A stretch of 8,148 nt of DNA, from contig JAENVT010000246.1 in NCBI GenBank assembly GCA_016650435.1, positions 1 through 8,148 on the forward strand, in the 5' to 3' direction. The DNA is from Ilumatobacteraceae bacterium. Its GTDB lineage: Bacteria; Actinomycetota; Acidimicrobiia; Acidimicrobiales; Ilumatobacteraceae. Positions 4,674 to 8,148 of this stretch are shown here, piece by piece (positions within the stretch are counted from its first letter, which is position 1; every line of letters starts with the position of its first letter). The translations under genes and the position numbers were made by a program. A model generated the notes under the pieces. It worked only from the letters and a program-made list of their open reading frames with translations, searched no databases and was not told the origin of the DNA.

Positions 4674-7600
4674 ATGATGTTGCGAAATTGGCGGAAGATG
4701 CTGGGTGCCACCGCGGTGGTCCTGGGCATGGTTGTGCCCATGGTGACCCTTTCCGGCGAGAGCGTTCAGGCGGCGGTCAACGGCTCGAGCGACTGCCTCG
4801 CGGGCGGGAATTTCCCGACGCTCAGCACGCTCTGCGTGGAGAGCTCGGCGTTCGGCGCGAACACGCCGCCGTTCGTCACGGGCGTCCACAAAGGTGATCA
4901 GATCGATGAATTCCAGTGGCTCGTCAACGAGGACGAGAACACGGGTGACCCGTCGTTCACCTCAGCCAACGTTGCCGCCTGCCTCCCGGCGCGCGCTGGC
5001 GTCAACCTTCCGCCGAACGATGCCTCGTTGGCGATCTACCAAAGTGCGGGCACCCAGCCTCTGTCGAACTGCCCCTGGCCTTCGGTCCATGCATCGGCCG
5101 GCCACGCGTCGGTCATCGCCAACGGCAACCAGGACGACGTACCCAACCTCGCCACCCTGTCCGACGGCAAGTACCTCATCTCGGTGACTGCCGCCGGCTA
5201 CAAGATCGACGGCATCCACTTCGCGGTCGTCGGTGGCGAGCTGGAGTCCGTGAACGAGGAACTCGGAGCACCGTTCATCGTCAAGATGAATCCGCTCCCC
5301 AAGAAGACACTCACCATTCGCGTCCACGTCTTCAACGACAACGCCTCGACCAACGGCGAGTGGGATGGCCAGACCGAGACCTTGCTCACGTGTGAGGTTG
5401 CCGAGGGCGATACCCCGTCGCCCTTGCAACAGGCCAACTGCGGCAACTCAAACGATCCGTTGCGGGTCGCCGACCCCGCGACCGACATGTCGGGTTTCTC
5501 GGTGTCGATCACCGACGTCATGGACACCACAACGACTGACGTGTTCGGCAACCCCCTCTGCACCCAGTACGCAACCGACGCCAATGACGACGTCATCCTC
5601 GGTGAGGACGGCTCGCCGACCCCGCTCGAGTTCCCCGACGGCGGCCTCTCCAATGGTGGCGCCAGCGGCGGTGCCCTCTCCGGCACCGAGTCGACCTGCC
5701 TTTCAGATCACTACGGCGACATCGTCATCCCCAACATGGGCCCCAACCGCTATGCGGTGACAGTCGTTCCTCCGGATCTCCGTACCCACGGCGACGATGT
5801 GTGGATGCGCAGCACCACCCTCGAGGGCGGCCACGACTGGGACTCGTGGAACCTTGAGGGCGGCGACGGCTACGACACTGAGTTGATCGTCGGCGGCGAG
5901 CGCGTTCCTCCCGTGATCGCCGGCTTCGTCAAGTTGACCCACAACGACCAGGAATGGAACAACGGGAGCCCGGCTCCCAGCTACTACGACGCAGCTAATG
6001 GCTTCACCGACGGAACGACAGCGAACAACCACGGCACGCTGACCGGCAGGATCATGGTCGGTCGCGCCTACATCGGCTCCGGCGGCAACGGCGGTCCGGG
6101 TGGAGGTGTACCACTGGCCGGCGTCAACCTCGCCAACGCCAAGGCGGACGGCCCGGTCGATGACGGCATCGTCTCGATCAGCTGTATCGCGACGTGCAAC
6201 GCACCGACCGACTCGGTCGTCTGGACCGGTCGCTCCCACGGCGACGGCACGTTCACAGTGACCGGCCTCGAGTCTGGCGACTACACGGTGGCCTTCTGGG
6301 ACGAGAGTCAGAGCTACATCCTGGCCTTGCTGCAGTATTCCGTGGTCGGCGACCCGATCGCCACAACGACGCCGCTCACGATCACCTCGGCCGTGGTCGC
6401 TGGTTCAGGTTTGAGCCAGACGCGGACGCTCACCTTCTCCACACCTCACGGTCTGAGTGCCCTTCAGCAGATCGCGCTCAACAACAACGGCGTCGCGGCG
6501 AACAGCCGCTGGAACGGCACGTTCCTTGTCACCAGCACCCCTACCCCGACGACGGCTCGCGTCGCACGCATCTCCAACATCCTCCAACAGCCGACTACCA
6601 GCGCGGTGCTGCCGATGCCGACAACGACCGCGACGACGTCGGTGTTCTCCAACCCGGCCCCGAGCAACGCCGGCGACATCTTGCTGCCGGGTTGGTTCAC
6701 CGAGCTCACTGGCACGGTCTTCATCGATACCGACGGCGACGGCTTCCACGATGCAAACGAGGAGGGCGTGCCCGACTTCGGTCTCAGCGTCCGCACCCGC
6801 GGCAACTCCGTCCAGGATCAGGGCAACAACGCCGCCAACACGAACCACGAGGGCGAGTACGACCTCACCCAGGCCTACCCGCTCGGCCAGTTCCTGATTC
6901 TCGAGGCCTACAACCCTCGCTACAAGAGCACGGGCTTCACCTACACCACCGACAATGACGTCGCCGCCGACGGCATCACCCGCATTCCTCACACGGTCGT
7001 ATCGAGCCAGGTCGACATCGACTTCCTGCCCGTCATCGGGCTTTCGGGCACGATCGACTGGGGCGTCCAGGCCTACGGCAGTGGCTACGACTACTGGTCC
7101 GGTGACACAAACACTCCGGCACCGGAGTTCGAGAACGGCGGCATCGTCGGCACCGTGCTCTACGACGTGACTCGCAACGAGTTCGACGGAGCCAAGTCGG
7201 CACAAGAGGACTACATGCCCGGCATCACGGGCCTCAACGTCCAACTGTGGGGCACCGCACGGGACGCCAACGGCAACCTGATCACGACCGACAGCGGTGC
7301 TGTTCAGCAATACGGCGTCGGTGGCTGCCTCCGCGACGATGGTCTGCGCGGCAAGAACGCTGTGACCGATTCCTCCCAGGACTGCAAGCCGTTGGACTAC
7401 ACCGTCACCGAGGGCTGGACACGCCCGACGGGCTGCACGGCGCTCGACGTCAACGGCACAGAGCTCGCAGGTGAGCTGGCCCTGCCGAATCACCTCGCCA
7501 AGAATGACCCTGCTTTCGACGCAAGCCACACGGATCCCGCGCAGCCAGAGTGCATCGAAGCGCCGATGAACGGCTTGCAGATTGGTGGCGAGGGCGCCGT

Positions 7601-8148
7601 CGACGGCAACTATGCCCTGACCAGCGTGATGGACGCGACTGTACTGAGCAACGCGATCGCCAATGGCGAGGACCTCGAGGCTCTGTACGGCGACGCACAG
7701 AACAACCCAGCGATGTCCTCGACGCTGCAAAACACCGACTACGTGGTCGAGGTGGTCAACCCACTCGACGAGGTCAACCCGAAGACCGTCGACGAGGCGA
7801 ACTACGGCGGCGTTACCGCCGGCGGCATCCAGAACCGTCTTTACCGGTTCACCGACGAGAACTCGATCAACGTCTTCTCCGGCGACGTGTACGTCCCGCA
7901 GGACGGGTTCTCCGGTCCCAACGCGGCCTCGGGCGACCCCACCTACCTGGATGTCGACACCGACTCGCGGATCCGTTACGACCGCAACTCGCTGGGCACG
8001 GGCGTCAAGGCTCAGTGCGCCGGCACTGCGCACATCGTGCCGTTGAACGGCAGCGCCGAGGCGATCGCTCTCGACCCCGACTTCGACGCTGGTGGCGGCA
8101 CGCCGTACAGCGGCCGGCCGATGCCGATCTGCGACTCCAAGCTGGTGA
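4674..8148 (+). CDS. Giant secreted modular surface protein, SdrD-B/carboxypeptidase-regulatory-like (3' truncated)
   Basis: The frame is open from tandem ATGs at 4674/4677 to the end of the window: 1158 complete codons and no stop, so the C-terminus is missing. Residues 1-34 are a Sec signal peptide: RNWRK, then hydrophobic LGATAVVLGMVVPMVTL, with likely cleavage near VQA-A (33/34). The rest is hydrophilic, rich in Asn, Asp, Gly and Thr, with scattered cysteines (first at 41 and 54), typical of an extracellular protein. Several beta-sandwich modules end in a Tyr-containing strand motif: DGKYLISVTAAGYK (Tyr167), IPNMGPNRYAVTVVPPD (Tyr360), GLESGDYTVAFWDES (Tyr537). An SdrD-B-like module begins LTGTVFIDTDGDGFHD and carries an EF-hand-type loop (685-696); another begins near 822 (GGIVGTVLYD). 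The last part (RLYRFTDE, then GRPMPICDSKLV) recalls a block I remember from very large secreted actinobacterial and proteobacterial proteins; this was not checked. Adhesion or an envelope role is inferred; there is no catalytic motif I can identify. Confidence 0.85.
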   Translation, partial: MMLRNWRKMLGATAVVLGMVVPMVTLSGESVQAAVNGSSDCLAGGNFPTLSTLCVESSAFGANTPPFVTGVHKGDQIDEFQWLVNEDENTGDPSFTSANVAACLPARAGVNLPPNDASLAIYQSAGTQPLSNCPWPSVHASAGHASVIANGNQDDVPNLATLSDGKYLISVTAAGYKIDGIHFAVVGGELESVNEELGAPFIVKMNPLPKKTLTIRVHVFNDNASTNGEWDGQTETLLTCEVAEGDTPSPLQQANCGNSNDPLRVADPATDMSGFSVSITDVMDTTTTDVFGNPLCTQYATDANDDVILGEDGSPTPLEFPDGGLSNGGASGGALSGTESTCLSDHYGDIVIPNMGPNRYAVTVVPPDLRTHGDDVWMRSTTLEGGHDWDSWNLEGGDGYDTELIVGGERVPPVIAGFVKLTHNDQEWNNGSPAPSYYDAANGFTDGTTANNHGTLTGRIMVGRAYIGSGGNGGPGGGVPLAGVNLANAKADGPVDDGIVSISCIATCNAPTDSVVWTGRSHGDGTFTVTGLESGDYTVAFWDESQSYILALLQYSVVGDPIATTTPLTITSAVVAGSGLSQTRTLTFSTPHGLSALQQIALNNNGVAANSRWNGTFLVTSTPTPTTARVARISNILQQPTTSAVLPMPTTTATTSVFSNPAPSNAGDILLPGWFTELTGTVFIDTDGDGFHDANEEGVPDFGLSVRTRGNSVQDQGNNAANTNHEGEYDLTQAYPLGQFLILEAYNPRYKSTGFTYTTDNDVAADGITRIPHTVVSSQVDIDFLPVIGLSGTIDWGVQAYGSGYDYWSGDTNTPAPEFENGGIVGTVLYDVTRNEFDGAKSAQEDYMPGITGLNVQLWGTARDANGNLITTDSGAVQQYGVGGCLRDDGLRGKNAVTDSSQDCKPLDYTVTEGWTRPTGCTALDVNGTELAGELALPNHLAKNDPAFDASHTDPAQPECIEAPMNGLQIGGEGAVDGNYALTSVMDATVLSNAIANGEDLEALYGDAQNNPAMSSTLQNTDYVVEVVNPLDEVNPKTVDEANYGGVTAGGIQNRLYRFTDENSINVFSGDVYVPQDGFSGPNAASGDPTYLDVDTDSRIRYDRNSLGTGVKAQCAGTAHIVPLNGSAEAIALDPDFDAGGGTPYSGRPMPICDSKLV
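6726..6761 (+). other. EF-hand-like calcium-binding loop in the surface protein
   Basis: Residues 685-696 read DTDGDGFHDANE. Asp falls at loop positions 1, 3, 5 and 9, Gly at 6 and Glu at 12, the spacing of an EF-hand or dockerin calcium loop; His at position 8 replaces the usual hydrophobic residue. Such loops are characteristic of SdrD-B modules, where calcium stiffens the rod. Calcium binding here is inferred from the pattern. Confidence 0.6.

Noticed and set aside
4472..4897. Plus-strand open frame starting in the promoter of the surface gene
   Set aside because: It begins at the -35 element, and its end overlaps the signal peptide region in another frame; no ribosome binding site or recognisable content.
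6405..8033. Long open frame (542 codons) on the minus strand
   Set aside because: It lies wholly antisense to the surface protein frame, which has a signal peptide and recognisable modules. Its translation is full of Val/Gly/Arg/Asp with no domain, as expected of the complementary strand of GC-biased codons.

Overview
This is a high-GC window whose coding regions have strong third-position G/C bias. It most likely comes from an actinobacterium (Actinomycetota). Three things support this: an F420-dependent luciferase-like oxidoreductase, a secreted protease whose domain matches mycobacterial MarP in catalytic-residue spacing, and GTG starts. I cannot name the genus. No tRNA, rRNA, CRISPR array, transposase or integrase was seen.

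Layout. Bases 1-1437 (+) hold three tightly packed genes: the 3' end of an unrecognised gene, a small membrane-anchored or secreted protein with a duplicated two-cysteine module (224-655), and a secreted or lipid-anchored MarP-like serine protease (670-1437). They meet tail to tail, with overlapping stop codons, a two-component system on the minus strand: an OmpR-type response regulator (3169-2513) and a four-helix membrane histidine kinase (2538-1432) that starts inside the regulator gene. Upstream of the regulator, 3170-3333 holds a promoter candidate, a strong inverted repeat at the predicted transcription start and a cluster of GTCCC boxes. Next on the minus strand is a luciferase-like F420-dependent oxidoreductase (4176-3334), possibly read from a leaderless transcript. 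A roughly 500-base divergent intergenic region (4177-4673) carries a good promoter (TTGCCA-18-TATAGT), upstream 11-bp direct repeats, a 12-bp palindrome and a 5' UTR hairpin. From 4674 (+) to the end of the window, and beyond it, runs one very large secreted modular protein. At least 1158 residues are visible, with no stop. It has a signal peptide, several carboxypeptidase-regulatory/SdrD-B-like beta-sandwich modules and a calcium-binding loop.

How the parts may work together (inference). Most products act at or sense the cell envelope: an exported protease with a small exported Cys-rich neighbour, a membrane sensor pair, and a giant surface or secreted protein. The regulator's own upstream region and the surface-protein promoter share the same plan: an 18-bp spacer promoter, short repeats nearby, and a stem-loop at the start of the transcript. 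That makes the surface protein a candidate target of the neighbouring two-component system, but nothing in the sequence proves it.
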